From NCBI GenBank assembly GCA_003222395.1, contig QHWB01000035.1:124001-188000 (forward strand): a stretch of DNA of 64,000 nucleotides. Reading direction: 5' to 3'. The DNA comes from Acidobacteriota bacterium. Its GTDB lineage: Bacteria; Acidobacteriota; Vicinamibacteria; Vicinamibacterales; CAVVIG01. Each line of letters starts with the position of its first letter. Positions within the stretch are counted from its first letter, which is position 1. A program made the position numbers and the translations under genes. The notes below the pieces were generated by a model. That model saw only the letters and a list, made by a program, of their open reading frames with translations, searched no databases and was not told the origin of the DNA. This document shows, piece by piece, positions 8,415 to 16,366 of the stretch.

Positions 8415-9175
8415 TGACCGCCCTCATGTACCACGACGTCGTGGAGGCCGGCGCAGAAGACTCGAGCGGATTTCCCGGCCGCGATGCGGCTTTATATAAG
8501 GTGACGCCGCAGACGTTCGACGCGCATCTCGCGACGCTGAAACGATCGTCTTCTGCCCCGTTGATCACCTTCGACGACGGCGGCATCAGCGCGTCCGCAG
8601 CGGCCGACGCGCTCGAACGATGCGGGCTCGTCGGACATTTTCTGATCACCACGAACTACATCGGCACGCGCGGCTTCGTCGACGGGCGCGCCATCCGGGA
8701 ACTCCATCGGCGCGGTCACGTGATTGGGAGCCATTCGTGCTCGCACCCGCTGCGCATGGGCCACTGCTCCTGGCCGCAGCTGCTCGACGAGTGGACACGC
8801 AGCTGCAGGACGCTCGAAGACATCATCGGCGGCGAGGTGCGGATCGCGTCGGTACCAGGCGGCGACTTCGCCCCGGCGGTCGCCGAAGCCGCCGCGCGCG
8901 CCGGCATCAGACAGTTGTTCACGTCCGAGCCGACGCGGACGCCGCGCCAGGCGTCCGGTCTCACGCTCGTCGGCCGCTTCACGATCCAGTGCTGGACGAC
9001 AACCGACGTCATCGCCGGCCTCGTATCTGGAGCGTGGCTGCCGTTCGTGCGCCAGGCGGTCGTGTGGAACGCGAAGAAGCTGTCGAAGCGTCTCGGCGGC
9101 GAGCAGTACTTGAGAATTCGCAAGCTGCTGCTTCGTCATGGCGATGAAGTTCGATGGGGCGACATACACACCTGA
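8411..9175 (+). CDS. Polysaccharide deacetylase (NodB-type) family protein
   Basis: The protein has 254 residues and starts at the ATG of the ATGA overlap. The fold starts with MYHDVVE and has the metal-binding TFDDGG motif, followed by GSHSCSHPLRMG with the His-x3-His-like zinc ligands. Members remove N- or O-acetyl groups from polysaccharides or act on lipid-linked sugars; many exosortase-type polysaccharide loci carry one. No signal peptide is evident, so it may be cytoplasmic or act on lipid-linked precursors. It is the last gene of the co-directional cluster. Confidence 0.82.
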   Translation: MMTALMYHDVVEAGAEDSSGFPGRDAALYKVTPQTFDAHLATLKRSSSAPLITFDDGGISASAAADALERCGLVGHFLITTNYIGTRGFVDGRAIRELHRRGHVIGSHSCSHPLRMGHCSWPQLLDEWTRSCRTLEDIIGGEVRIASVPGGDFAPAVAEAAARAGIRQLFTSEPTRTPRQASGLTLVGRFTIQCWTTTDVIAGLVSGAWLPFVRQAVVWNAKKLSKRLGGEQYLRIRKLLLRHGDEVRWGDIHT

Positions 9176-9199
9176 CAGCGATAGCCGGAAGCCGCTGAC

Positions 9200-9211
9200 T
9201 ATAATGCCCGG
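9200..9211 (+). promoter_or_regulatory. -10 box directly upstream of a leaderless start
   Basis: TATAAT at 9200-9205 is followed by six bases and then the ATG at 9212. There is no Shine-Dalgarno, so transcription should begin at or next to the start codon. Confidence 0.6.
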
Positions 9212-10648
9212 ATGAATCGATTCATCCGCCTTGCCGTCCTTATCGCCGTCTGCGCCCCGCCCACCGCCCGCGCACAGGAAACCGACACGGAGCGCGCCGC
9301 CGCGCGCGACGTGCTCAAAAAGATGGCGGCCCTCGAGGAGTCGCTCGACGTTCCCGGCATGGTGGCGAAGCTGACGGCCGCGAGCGCCGAACGCGACGCG
9401 GTCGTCGCGCGGGCGAAGGAGCTGATGGAGAAAGAGCTGCTGGGGATGGCCGACGACATCGCGACGCATCCCGAGATTGGCTTCCAGGAAACGCGGTCGA
9501 TCGGCAAGCTCACCGACTATCTGCGTCAGCACAACTTCAGCATCGAAACCGGCACTGCCGGTCTGTCGACCGCGTTCGTCGCGAGATACCGCGGCAACAA
9601 CGGCAGGCCGAATCTCGGCGTCATCCTGGAATACGACGCGCTGCGCGGCACGAAGGGCGCATTTCACGGCGATCAGCACAGCGCGCAGGGGCCGGCAGGG
9701 ATCGCGGTCGCCGTCGCGATGTCCGAGTACCTGTCGCGCACGCGGACGCCCGGCAGCGTCACAGTCTTCGGGACACCTGGCGAGGAGATGATGCCGCCCA
9801 ACGCGAAGACCGAGATGCACCTCGCGCACGCCTTCGACGGCATGGACGTCATCGTCCGCAGCCACGCGTCGACGGTCACGTCGCGTCCGCGGTACGGCTT
9901 CGGCACGTGTTGTCTGAACATCGACGGCGTCAAGTACACGTTCAGCGGCGCGCCGGCGCACCAGATGACGTCGTGGAACGGGCGCAACGCGCTCGAGGGC
10001 GTCATCCATCTGTTCAATAACATCGACAGCGTGCGGAGCAGCATCCGTCCCGAGGCGAGAATTCAGGGAATCATCACCGAGGGCGGCGCGGCCCCGAACG
10101 TGACGCCCGATCGGACTGCGGCCGACTTCTACATCCGTTACCCCGATGAGGTGTATCTCGCGCAGGTGACCGAGTTCGTCGACAACGCGGCGAAAGCCGC
10201 GGCGCTGTCGACGGGCACGAAAGTGAAGATCGATCACTACGGACAGAACCGCGACGGGATCGGCACGGCAACGCTCGGCGAGCTCGGCTTCGCATATATG
10301 AAGATCTTCGGCGCGACGAACGTACAGCCGGAGCCGGGCAAGCCGCAGGGATTCGAAGAGACCGGCAGCGTGTCGCGCGACATCCCCGGCATCGGCATCA
10401 CGGCGCAGTCGTCGACCGCGCCGAATCATACGTACGAAATGGACGCCGACAACCTCAAGCCGATCGGTCACAAAGGGTTCACGATCGACGCGCAGACGAT
10501 GACCGCGATTCTCTACGACTTCGCGACGCATGCGGACTATCGATCGGCTGTGAAGAAGGAGTTCGACGGGATCAAAGCGCTGTTCGCGGAGTACCAGGCA
10601 GCGCTGAAGAAGGTGTACGAGCGACCGGTCGTGCCCGATCCGAAGTGA
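9212..10648 (+). CDS. Secreted M20-family amidohydrolase (AbgB-like peptidase)
   Basis: The protein has 478 residues with a signal peptide (MNRFIRLAVLIAVCAPPTARAQ). The M20 metal-site region contains HPEIGFQE, VILEYDAL and GDQHSAQGPAG, and the lid/dimerisation domain with SGAPAHQMTSWNGRNA follows. The closest characterised type is the p-aminobenzoyl-glutamate/indole-acetyl-amino-acid hydrolase group, which cleaves an amide bond using one or two divalent metals. The export signal suggests a periplasmic role in amino-acid or peptide scavenging. The gene faces the SpoIID gene convergently and is probably monocistronic from its own leaderless promoter. Confidence 0.87.
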   Translation: MNRFIRLAVLIAVCAPPTARAQETDTERAAARDVLKKMAALEESLDVPGMVAKLTAASAERDAVVARAKELMEKELLGMADDIATHPEIGFQETRSIGKLTDYLRQHNFSIETGTAGLSTAFVARYRGNNGRPNLGVILEYDALRGTKGAFHGDQHSAQGPAGIAVAVAMSEYLSRTRTPGSVTVFGTPGEEMMPPNAKTEMHLAHAFDGMDVIVRSHASTVTSRPRYGFGTCCLNIDGVKYTFSGAPAHQMTSWNGRNALEGVIHLFNNIDSVRSSIRPEARIQGIITEGGAAPNVTPDRTAADFYIRYPDEVYLAQVTEFVDNAAKAAALSTGTKVKIDHYGQNRDGIGTATLGELGFAYMKIFGATNVQPEPGKPQGFEETGSVSRDIPGIGITAQSSTAPNHTYEMDADNLKPIGHKGFTIDAQTMTAILYDFATHADYRSAVKKEFDGIKALFAEYQAALKKVYERPVVPDPK

Positions 10649-10656
10649 AGCGCAAC

Positions 10657-12147
10657 CTAGCGCACGTTCCTCCAGTCTCTCCCCTGCTCGATCTGCCGCG
10701 CAAAGCAGGCGCGGGCGCGCGCGTACGCGCTGGTCAGCGCGCCGGCCGAGACGGGGCGCCGCAGCTCGTTGTCGCCGGGGCACGGCGCGCGGACTGCGGC
10801 CGGCGGCGCGGCGTCGCGATTCGAGAAGTACAAAGCGGCGCCTTCGCGGACCCAGAGCGGCCGGGTCGCAAGCAGACCATCGGTCATCAGATGCACGAGC
10901 TCGTGCCGCATCGCGCGATCGAGGACGCCGCGATCGCGGAGCTCGGCGAGAGGCGGCAGGTGCAGCTCGCCGTCGACGATCGCTCCGGAGGTGAACCACG
11001 GCTGCGTGGTCGCGCGCGCGTAGTCATCGACAGTCGGATGGAACCGCAGCGTGATGGTCGGCGGCGGCGCCACGCCGAGGACCTTGGCGATTTCGTCGCG
11101 CGCGCCAAGCGCCCGGCGCTCGATCGCGGTCCGCTCCCCCTCGTCCTCGTCGGGGAGCGTCAAAGAAATGACCGGGTCCGGCAGGTGTCGGACGCCGGAG
11201 ATCCCGGAGAGCCCCGAGACCCCGGAGATTGGCAGGCCGGGGAAATAGTGAGCGAGGATGGCTTCGGGCGTTTGTCCTCGTTCGGCCAGCCGCGCCGATC
11301 CGATCACGCACAGGCCGACACCGTGGCCCGACCCGTGACCCGTGAAGCGGAACCGGTCGCCCGCGCGCCGCACATCGAAGGCGGTGCTCTTGATGTGCTG
11401 CCACCCGAGCGTGCGCCCGACGGCGACGCGCAGATCCTGACCGCTGATCTCATCGGGCCGCAGACCGTCGAGCCGGATCCACGCGACGCGGCCGGACCCC
11501 GAGCGCGCGACTACGCGCGCGTCGCGCAAACGCTCGCCCCGGAAGCCGGCCGCGCGCAGCGCGCGCACGAGATCGGCGTCGCGCAATTCCGCCGACCACT
11601 CTGGCACGCCCCGACATGCCTCGTCTTCATGAGACGGCAGGAACGGTGGATCTTCGGCGCCCGGCCACACCGCAGAGGGAATTTCGGTGCGGCCGCCGCA
11701 CGACGCCGTGTAGAAGATCGATGCGGGCGCGCCGTCGCGCAGCAGCAGACGGCCCGCGGTCGCCTGGGCCGCGCGCTCGGTTGCCGCCGTCGCGGCACGA
11801 ACGACCTGACAGTGCGTCTGATCGCACAAGTCGAAGTTGTCGGCGCGATGGCGTCCGCGGTTCGCGAGCGCGAAGGTGCGAACCGTAATCGCGAGCGCCT
11901 CGAGCGCCGCCGGCTGACTGTTGCGTAGCGCCTCGCCCGCCACGACGCGCGCAACGTAAGCTTCGAGCGGCATCGTCTCGGTTACATATCCGCCGCCCGG
12001 TCTCGCAAATCCCACTCGCAACACGGGTTCGGGGTTCCGGGTTCCTGGTTCGAGGTTCTTGGTTCTCCGTTCCTGGTTCGGGGTTCGGGGTTCGGGGTTC
12101 TGCACGCCGAACGCAAGAATCAGGGCGATGACCAACGAACGCGTCAT
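10657..12147 (-). CDS. SpoIID/LytB-domain protein with C-terminal HExxH metalloprotease-like domain
   Basis: The protein has 496 residues. After a short hydrophobic start (MTRSLVIALILAFG), a 30-residue P/E/R/N stretch is encoded by GGTTCNN heptamers. The SpoIID amidase-enhancer-like domain follows (about 45-305, with PLEAYVARVVAGE, ALEALAITVRTFAL and GHGSGHGVGLCV). This domain cleaves glycan strands in peptidoglycan. The C-terminal region (about 330-496) has HELVHLMTDG and a WVREGAALYFS segment, as in gluzincin peptidases. The fusion suggests a cell-wall enzyme with two activities. The ATG overlaps the stop of the upstream esterase gene (ATGA), and the gene ends the SET-esterase-SpoIID operon. 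Confidence 0.8.
   Translation of the reverse strand: MTRSLVIALILAFGVQNPEPRTPNQERRTKNLEPGTRNPEPVLRVGFARPGGGYVTETMPLEAYVARVVAGEALRNSQPAALEALAITVRTFALANRGRHRADNFDLCDQTHCQVVRAATAATERAAQATAGRLLLRDGAPASIFYTASCGGRTEIPSAVWPGAEDPPFLPSHEDEACRGVPEWSAELRDADLVRALRAAGFRGERLRDARVVARSGSGRVAWIRLDGLRPDEISGQDLRVAVGRTLGWQHIKSTAFDVRRAGDRFRFTGHGSGHGVGLCVIGSARLAERGQTPEAILAHYFPGLPISGVSGLSGISGVRHLPDPVISLTLPDEDEGERTAIERRALGARDEIAKVLGVAPPPTITLRFHPTVDDYARATTQPWFTSGAIVDGELHLPPLAELRDRGVLDRAMRHELVHLMTDGLLATRPLWVREGAALYFSNRDAAPPAAVRAPCPGDNELRRPVSAGALTSAYARARACFARQIEQGRDWRNVR
12024..12105 (-). repeat. GGTTCNN heptamer tandem array at the 5' end of the SpoIID gene
   Basis: On the plus strand about eleven consecutive 7-bp units of the form GGTTCNN are visible (for example GGTTCGG, GGTTCCT, GGTTCTT). 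They are translated on the minus strand as a P/E/R/N-rich linker between the signal sequence and the SpoIID domain. Confidence 0.75.
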
Positions 12148-12788
12148 TCGTGCAGCTCGAGGAAATCAGCGACGCCGTCCCAGATGCGCGGCAGGCTCGC
12201 GATCAGCTGATGATCGTCATCGAGCAGCGACAAGGTGACGTTCGGGCGAGTGCGCGCGAACTGCTCCACCGTCCCGTGATCCACCGACGCGTCGCGCAAT
12301 CCCTGAAACACGAGCGCCGGCTGATTGAACGCCGCATCGAAGGCGTCGTGCCGCAGGCTGTCTTCGTAGAAGGCGTAGTTCAGCGGCCGCTCCTCGCCGT
12401 ACGCGTAATGGAAGAACGGCAGCGCGCCGCGACGCCGCCAGTCATCGACGCGCTCGGGCGGCAGCAGGTGATGACCTGGCTTCGCAAACATCACCGCCGG
12501 CGCGAGCAGCACCAGCTTCTTCACCTGCCGCGGGAACTTCGCAGCAGCGAGAACGGCGAGCGTGCCGCCGAGGCTCGATCCGATCAGCACGGCGCCCTCG
12601 CGCGTCGAGCGAGAGAGCTCCGATTCGAGTCGATCGAGCATTCGCGTCAGCGTCAGCGTCGCGAAGTCGGGCTCGTTGAAATCGGGACAGCGCAGCGCGA
12701 TGCCGCGCTCGAGGAGCCGATCGCCGAAATATCCGCCCTTGGTCGACTTCGCGCCCGACGCGAACCCATGAAGGTAGTAGACGGTCAT
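12144..12788 (-). CDS. YqiA-like (UPF0227) alpha/beta-hydrolase esterase
   Basis: The ATG at 12788 (MTVYYLHGFASGAKSTKG) was chosen because it opens at the first strand and overlaps the SET gene stop by one base (TGATG). The 214 residues contain the nucleophile elbow GSSLGG, a late Asp in the segment GLRDASVDHG, and the catalytic His in LLDDDHQL. These small esterases hydrolyse short acyl esters in vitro; the natural substrate is unknown. The protein is cytoplasmic, as no signal is seen. The tight overlaps with both neighbours mean one transcript. Confidence 0.83.
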   Translation of the reverse strand: MTVYYLHGFASGAKSTKGGYFGDRLLERGIALRCPDFNEPDFATLTLTRMLDRLESELSRSTREGAVLIGSSLGGTLAVLAAAKFPRQVKKLVLLAPAVMFAKPGHHLLPPERVDDWRRRGALPFFHYAYGEERPLNYAFYEDSLRHDAFDAAFNQPALVFQGLRDASVDHGTVEQFARTRPNVTLSLLDDDHQLIASLPRIWDGVADFLELHE

Positions 12789-13180
12789 CAGAGGAGCACC
12801 TGACATCCCGGACGGCAGCGGCACTTGATCAACCCTTCACCGTCGGTGTTGTAGTTGTAGGTCAGCTCCTCGCCCTTGCGGATCTTCCGCGCCGCACGGA
12901 TCCAGATCGTTCCGTCGACGATGTGGATGTAGCAGTTGGGACGGCAGGCGTGGTTGATGAAGCGCGCGACGTTGCCGCCGACGCCGGCGTCGATGACGGT
13001 GCGGTTCGTCAGCTTGAAGCACCAGATGTGGCCGCGCCCGATATAGCGCCGCTCGCGCCTGAGGCTCTCCTGGTTCGAGATCTTTTCTCCCGCGTAATCG
13101 ATGATCCGTTTGTTCTTCGGAATGGTCTCGGTCGCATAAACGCCCCACCCGTGAATCTTCGACCGCCGTTTCTCGATCAT
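12788..13180 (-). CDS. SET-domain protein (putative protein lysine methyltransferase)
   Basis: The protein has 130 residues, almost all SET domain. It has SKIHGWGVYATE (substrate/SAM pocket), the pseudoknot motif NVARFINHACRPNCYI, and EELTYNYNTD, then a post-SET-like CRCRPGC near the C-terminus that can bind zinc with the NHxCxPN cysteine. These are the hallmark motifs of SAM-dependent lysine methylation. Bacterial homologues are known, but their targets are mostly undefined. The ATG at 13180 starts directly in the domain; the codons further upstream belong to a junction repeat. It is the first gene of the minus-strand operon with the esterase and SpoIID protein. Confidence 0.85.
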   Translation of the reverse strand: MIEKRRSKIHGWGVYATETIPKNKRIIDYAGEKISNQESLRRERRYIGRGHIWCFKLTNRTVIDAGVGGNVARFINHACRPNCYIHIVDGTIWIRAARKIRKGEELTYNYNTDGEGLIKCRCRPGCQVLL

Positions 13181-13316
13181 GTTCTTATGCTCGCGGGGAA
13201 CTTTCTCATTCGCGTGGGGCCCCACCCCCACGCGGGCTCAGGGCTGCCCCCGCTTGCTCTCACTCGCGCATGCGCGCTCGCTCGGGCCGCAGGCGCTTTC
13301 TGCTGTTCTTAAGATA
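13181..13316 (-). repeat. Junction repeat (family A) upstream of the SET gene
   Basis: Read on the minus strand, it ends with the hairpin GCGTGGGGGTGGGGCCCCACGC, then an A-rich stretch GCATAAGAAC immediately before the ATG of the SET gene. The same orientation relative to transcription is seen at pstC, DUF190 and imuB. Confidence 0.75.
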
Positions 13317-13330
13317 CAATGCCGCGCACT

Positions 13331-14521
13331 ATGCGCCTATTCACAGCTCTCTCATTCGTTGCCGCGCTGGTGTCTATGACCTTCGCACAATCGGGACGTC
13401 AGATCTTCGGCGCCGACGCCACGCGCCCGTTCAGCGCCGCCGCGAAGGCGGGCGGACTGGTCTACGTCGCCGGCACGATTGGCGCCGATGCCAACAACAA
13501 GGGCGACATCAAGTCGCAGACGAAGCAGACGCTCGAGAACATCGACAAGACGCTGAAGGCGGCGGGCTCGAGCCTCGCCAACGCGGCGAGCACGATGGTG
13601 TATCTGCGGAGTCCGGCCGATTTCGCCGCGATGAACGACGTCTACGCGACCTTCTGGCCGAAGGATCCGCCGGCGCGTACGACCGTCATCGTCACGCAGC
13701 CGCTCGCCAATCCCGACGGCCTCGTCGAGATCTCGATGGTCGCCGTCGCGAACGGCGGCGAGCGTGTCGTCGTCCATCCGACCGACTGGATGCGATCGCC
13801 GGCGCCGTACAACTACGGAATCAAGAGCGGCAACACGCTGTTCCTCTCGGGACTCGTGAGCCGCAACGGCAAGGACAACACGACGGTCAAAGGCGACGTC
13901 ACGACGCAGACCAAAACGATCCTCGACAACGGCGCCGCGATCCTCAAGCAGGCCGGCATGGGCTTCGGCGACGTCGTCAGCTCGCGCGTCTTCATCACCG
14001 ACGATGCCAACTTCCAGGCGATGAATGCGGCGTACCGTCCATACTTCACCGCGGGGTCGATGCCGGCACGCGCCACGGCGAGGACGGGCCTCGCGAGCCC
14101 GGATTATCTCGTCGAGATCACGATGGTCGCGGTCAGGGATTCGAGTCGCAAGGCGATCACCACGCCGAATGCCGACGGCACCGCCGGCACCGCGAACCCC
14201 AACCTGAGCTCAGCGATCCAGGTTGGAAACCGCCTCTACGTCGCGGGCATCACGGGAAACACCGCCTCGAACAAGGGCGACGCGAAAGCCCAGACGGCCG
14301 AAACGCTCGCGCGCATCGAGCGCACCATGAAAACCGCCGGCTTCGAGTGGCCGAACGTCGTCGACAGCATGGTGTACCTGCCGGACATGGCGAACTACCA
14401 GAGCATGAACGCCGCGTACCGGGAGGCGCTGAAGAAGGATTTCCCCGCGCGCGCCACCGTCGGCACGGGGCTCATGGGCGCAGACGCCGCCGTCGAGATC
14501 ATGATGACTGCGGTGAAGTGA
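13331..14521 (+). CDS. Secreted protein with three tandem RidA/YjgF domains
   Basis: The 396-residue protein starts with a signal peptide (MRLFTALSFVAALVSMTFAQ). Three consecutive RidA-type domains follow (about 25-140, 150-268 and 280-396). Each has the pattern LVYVAGTIG/LFLSGLVSR/LYVAGITGN, a middle QT..TL.NI segment and an MN..Y..xF...PARxTV strand. Classical RidA trimers deaminate reactive enamines in the cytoplasm. Here one chain could form a pseudo-trimer, and the signal implies a periplasmic location, so the usual function is doubtful. I do not see a clear catalytic Arg in every domain. A TACAAT box at 13315 lies 10 nt upstream of the ATG at 13331; an ATG at 13319 overlaps that box and is less likely. 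Confidence 0.8.
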   Translation: MRLFTALSFVAALVSMTFAQSGRQIFGADATRPFSAAAKAGGLVYVAGTIGADANNKGDIKSQTKQTLENIDKTLKAAGSSLANAASTMVYLRSPADFAAMNDVYATFWPKDPPARTTVIVTQPLANPDGLVEISMVAVANGGERVVVHPTDWMRSPAPYNYGIKSGNTLFLSGLVSRNGKDNTTVKGDVTTQTKTILDNGAAILKQAGMGFGDVVSSRVFITDDANFQAMNAAYRPYFTAGSMPARATARTGLASPDYLVEITMVAVRDSSRKAITTPNADGTAGTANPNLSSAIQVGNRLYVAGITGNTASNKGDAKAQTAETLARIERTMKTAGFEWPNVVDSMVYLPDMANYQSMNAAYREALKKDFPARATVGTGLMGADAAVEIMMTAVK

Positions 14522-14526
14522 CACTC

Positions 14527-14600
14527 CTCGGGATTCGGGATTTGGGATTCGGGATTTGGGATTTGACGAATCCCCAATCCCGAATCCCGAATCACGACGA
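14527..14600. repeat. Inverted GGGATTC heptamer array
   Basis: Five GGGATTC/GGGATTT units are followed by four GAATCCC-type units, so the array can fold into one long hairpin. It lies between convergent genes and reaches the last codons of the GMC oxidoreductase. It could serve as a bidirectional terminator, but no T-tract is present. Confidence 0.75.
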
Positions 14601-16181
14601 AAATCCCCGCGCGATCTCGTCGGCTGACCTCAGCGTCAGCGCCACGAACGTGAGCGTCCCGTTCGTGCAGCCGCCGGTCGGCGTCGTCGGCGCGCCGACG
14701 ACGAACAGGTTCTCGTGATCGTGCGTGCGGCCGAAGCTGTCGCACACGCTCGTCGCCGGATCGGCGCCCATGCGGCAGCCGCCACCGGGATGATCCAGGT
14801 AGTCGCCCTCGCCGGTGCTCACGATGCGGCCGTTGCTCGCCCTGGCGAGCGTGTTGAAGACGCCGAGCACGTGCGTCTTCGCCGCCGCCTCGCGCGCGAG
14901 CGTCGCCTCGTCGAAGCGATGCTCGATCTTCGGCATCGGATCTCCATAGCGGTTCTTCTTCGATCGATCCAGCGTCAGCCGGCTGTCGGCTGACGGGTGG
15001 ACGTCGACGTACGCACGCAGCCGCACCGAGCTGCCCTTGGTCCGCGACCGCCAGTCGGCCATCAGTTCGTCGCCGAGCAGCAGTCTGCCGTCCGGCGTCC
15101 GCAGCCGCGGATCGCGGCCGGCCGAGCTCTCCCACACGCGCGTGTCGTGACGCACGAACGGTTTGTCGGCGCCGCAGCGGAAGTACTCGCGCGAGATCAG
15201 GCTGTGCGTCATGTTCTGTCCGGGAAACGTCTGATCGTCGATGTTCGCCGTCGCCGAGACGAACTTGTGGCCGTTCATGTAGCGGCCGACGAGGCCGGAC
15301 CGGTTCGCGAGCCCGTTCGGGAAGCGCGCGTTCGCCGAGAGCAGCAGCAGATGCGAGCTCCAGCAATAACCGGACGCGATGACGAAGGTCTTCGCGCGGT
15401 ACTCGACCGTATCGGCGCGGCGATCCTGATGAAATCCTTGCGCGGCGGCGACGGTCGACCGGCGATCGTCGAGGACGAGACGGCGGACGAGCGTACGATC
15501 GTGGAGGACGATCTTCTCTAGTTCCATCAGCTGGCGGAACGTGAAGTCTGGTGAGTAGCGCGCCCCGGACGGGCACACTTCACCGCACGTGTCGTACACA
15601 CAACAGGCGCCGCGGCCGCCGGACGGCGTCAGGTTCCGCGCCATCGGCAGCGAATCGAATTTCAGGCCGCTCTGCTCCGCCCATCGCTTCAACAGCTGCA
15701 GGTTGAACGAGAGCGGAATCGGCGGCTGCGGGTAGGGTTCGGTCCGTTTGTCCTGCGGATACGCGCTCGGCTCTCCCGCGACGTTGAGACGGCGCTCGGC
15801 CTCGCAGTAATAGCGCTCCAGCTCGCGCCACTCGATCGGCCAGTCGACCGCCAGCCCGTACATCGATTTCAGCCGCAGGTCTTCTTCGGAAAACCGGTTG
15901 CAGGCACCGCCCCAATGCAGCGCCAACCCGCCAACCGCCATCGTCATCGAGATGATGCCCTCGGCCTGCTGATCCTCGACGTAATCATCCGGCCACGGAT
16001 GCTCCCCGTAGGCGATCGCGCGCTCGCGGTAACGCCCGCGGTTCTCCACGTCGAAGATGGATCGTCCTGCCTCGACGACGGTGATGTGCAGAGACGGACG
16101 GAGCTCCGAGAGCTTCTGCGCGAGCATCGCAGAGGTGATGCCGCCGCCGATGATGCAGACGTCGGATTCGTGGGTAGGCAT
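14592..16181 (-). CDS. GMC-family FAD-dependent oxidoreductase
   Basis: The protein has 529 residues. The FAD-binding motif is VCIIGGGITSAMLAQ at the N-terminus, then MAVGGLALHWGGACNRF, and a C-terminal DHPGGGCRMGADP segment plus NLFVVGAPTTPTGGCTNGTLT, typical of glucose-methanol-choline oxidoreductases. Together with the subunit-3-like gene upstream (16367-16936), it resembles the membrane-bound sugar/gluconate dehydrogenase large subunit, which oxidises a sugar or polyol and passes electrons to a cytochrome. No signal peptide is seen; such large subunits are carried by the Tat-exported small subunit. No cytochrome subunit is next to it. Confidence 0.87.
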   Translation of the reverse strand: MPTHESDVCIIGGGITSAMLAQKLSELRPSLHITVVEAGRSIFDVENRGRYRERAIAYGEHPWPDDYVEDQQAEGIISMTMAVGGLALHWGGACNRFSEEDLRLKSMYGLAVDWPIEWRELERYYCEAERRLNVAGEPSAYPQDKRTEPYPQPPIPLSFNLQLLKRWAEQSGLKFDSLPMARNLTPSGGRGACCVYDTCGEVCPSGARYSPDFTFRQLMELEKIVLHDRTLVRRLVLDDRRSTVAAAQGFHQDRRADTVEYRAKTFVIASGYCWSSHLLLLSANARFPNGLANRSGLVGRYMNGHKFVSATANIDDQTFPGQNMTHSLISREYFRCGADKPFVRHDTRVWESSAGRDPRLRTPDGRLLLGDELMADWRSRTKGSSVRLRAYVDVHPSADSRLTLDRSKKNRYGDPMPKIEHRFDEATLAREAAAKTHVLGVFNTLARASNGRIVSTGEGDYLDHPGGGCRMGADPATSVCDSFGRTHDHENLFVVGAPTTPTGGCTNGTLTFVALTLRSADEIARGFSS

Positions 16182-16186
16182 ACGTG

Positions 16187-16240
16187 TCTCCGCGCTCGGC
16201 TGAAAGCCTCGCGCACCCGCTCGCCTGAAAGGCTCGCGCT
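16187..16240. repeat. REP-like hairpin pair
   Basis: CGCTCGGCTGAAAGCCTCGCGC and CGCTCGCCTGAAAGGCTCGCGCTAC are two hairpin units of the GTAG-headed family, reading GTAGCGCGAG on the opposite strand. They separate the GMC gene from the 25-bp array. Confidence 0.8.
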
Positions 16241-16365
16241 ACAGCGACCGTTGTAGCGCGAGGCGACAGCGACCGTTGTAGCGCGGGGCGACAGCGACCG
16301 TTGTAGCGCGAGGCGACAGCGACCGTTGTCGCGCGAGGCGACTGCGACCGTTGTAGCGCGAGGCT
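16241..16365. repeat. 25-bp tandem repeat array, five units
   Basis: Five head-to-tail copies of ACAGCGACCGTTGTAGCGCG plus AGGCG, with one to three mismatches each, start at 16241, 16266, 16291, 16316 and 16341. The array is flanked by REP half-hairpins and appears to be an amplified piece of one. It is not a CRISPR, since there are no spacers. Confidence 0.9.
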
Positions 16366-16366
16366 T

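Noticed and set aside
1-9175. Exosortase/PEP-CTERM protein-sorting system
   Set aside because: Some genes belong to families associated with it, but no exosortase and no PEP-CTERM tail were seen in the window.
14527-14600. Rho-independent terminator between the RidA and GMC genes
   Set aside because: The heptamer inverted array can fold, but there is no T-run on either side; kept as a repeat only.
16241-16365. CRISPR-like regular repeats
   Set aside because: The units are directly head to tail with no spacers, no cas genes are near, and the unit is a piece of a REP hairpin.
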